Below are positions 63,645 to 64,000 of a DNA stretch of 64,000 nt, piece after piece. The number at the start of each line of letters is the position of its first letter. Position 1 is the first letter of the stretch. The stretch covers positions 1,116,001 through 1,180,000 of the forward strand of contig OZ014414.1 in the NCBI GenBank assembly GCA_963965975.1, in the 5' to 3' direction. This DNA comes from Xestospongia bergquistia. Lineage: Eukaryota; Porifera; Demospongiae; Haplosclerida; Petrosiidae. Made by a program: the position numbers and the translations under genes. A model generated the notes under the pieces. It was given only the letters and a program-made list of their open reading frames with translations, was not told where the DNA came from and did no database searches.

Positions 63645-64000
63645 TTGTGGTTCACGCCTCCTTAGTTAGTTAAAATAAACCTACATGGGTCTACATGTGT
63701 GGGCTGTTATTATGAAGTTTATAACAGATTAGTTCCAGATTACTTTTTGGCTTCTTTTGGCTTTATACGTAGTGAGTTACACTAGTTTTATACATATTGA
63801 TTTAGAGTAGTTTTGGCTTTGTGTTAACCCAGTATTGGAGCTACATCCTACTAATAGATATATAACAGTTGCTTCTTTTTGCAATCCTATTAGTACATAC
63901 TGTTGGAGAAGTTAAAGGATAAAGCAATCAGGCCTCTTTTTAAACTTGACTGCTACTGCTATTTACTACTTGGCTCATTATACCAAGGCATGACTTCATT
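63645..64000. repeat. 5' flank of copy 10, duplicated from copy 8
   Basis: It matches about 53525-53870 closely (ggcttcttttggctttatac, then cctattagtacatactgttg). No gene seen up to the window end. Confidence 0.8.

Noticed and set aside
1-64000. tRNA and rRNA genes
   Set aside because: I found no cloverleaf with the conserved A and B boxes and no rRNA-like stretch. A covariance-model scan would settle this.

Overview
The window looks like AT-rich nuclear DNA from a simple animal, with short introns, GT-AG splicing and many repeats. A demosponge such as Amphimedon is my best guess, but this is inference: nothing in the sequence names the species.

Left part (1-12.4 kb, + strand): a single multi-exon gene, the 3' four fifths of an ASK/MAP3K5-MAP3K15 type MAP kinase kinase kinase. 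I can place 27 exons. Their lengths sum to 3237 nt, exactly 1079 codons including the stop. They cover the central regulatory region, a complete kinase domain, a C-terminal coiled coil and a SAM domain. The start of the gene lies left of the window. A large intron holds a two-unit alternating minisatellite.

Middle (12.4-18.2 kb): no gene that I can support; two foldback MITE-like elements and old duplications.

Right part (18.2-64 kb, almost all - strand): a cluster of at least ten intact-looking and about ten broken copies of a small secreted protein gene that I do not recognise. Each intact copy has seven tiny exons: a signal peptide, an acidic spacer, then two similar modules each ending in a CxxC ... 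CxxC arrangement. In all ten models the exon lengths sum to a multiple of three (119-131 residues), although the splice sites were chosen independently. There are two subfamilies: one at 18-36 kb (six intact copies) and one at 43-63.5 kb (four intact copies). A TATA-like box sits about 85-105 bases upstream of each ATG. The first subfamily grew by segmental duplication of a roughly 7-8 kb block carrying two genes, one decayed gene and one orphan signal exon. One block carries a 1.24 kb hairpin element with TTAA target duplications that separates an orphan signal exon from its promoter.

At 59.3-60.7 kb lies the 3' half of an unrelated multi-pass membrane protein gene (- strand). Its last exons loosely resemble the C-terminal part of gustatory-receptor-like 7TM proteins. 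A piece of its 3' end was copied to 61.9-62.3 kb and fused to cluster DNA. The best candidate for an undescribed system is the expanding two-module CxxC secreted protein family.
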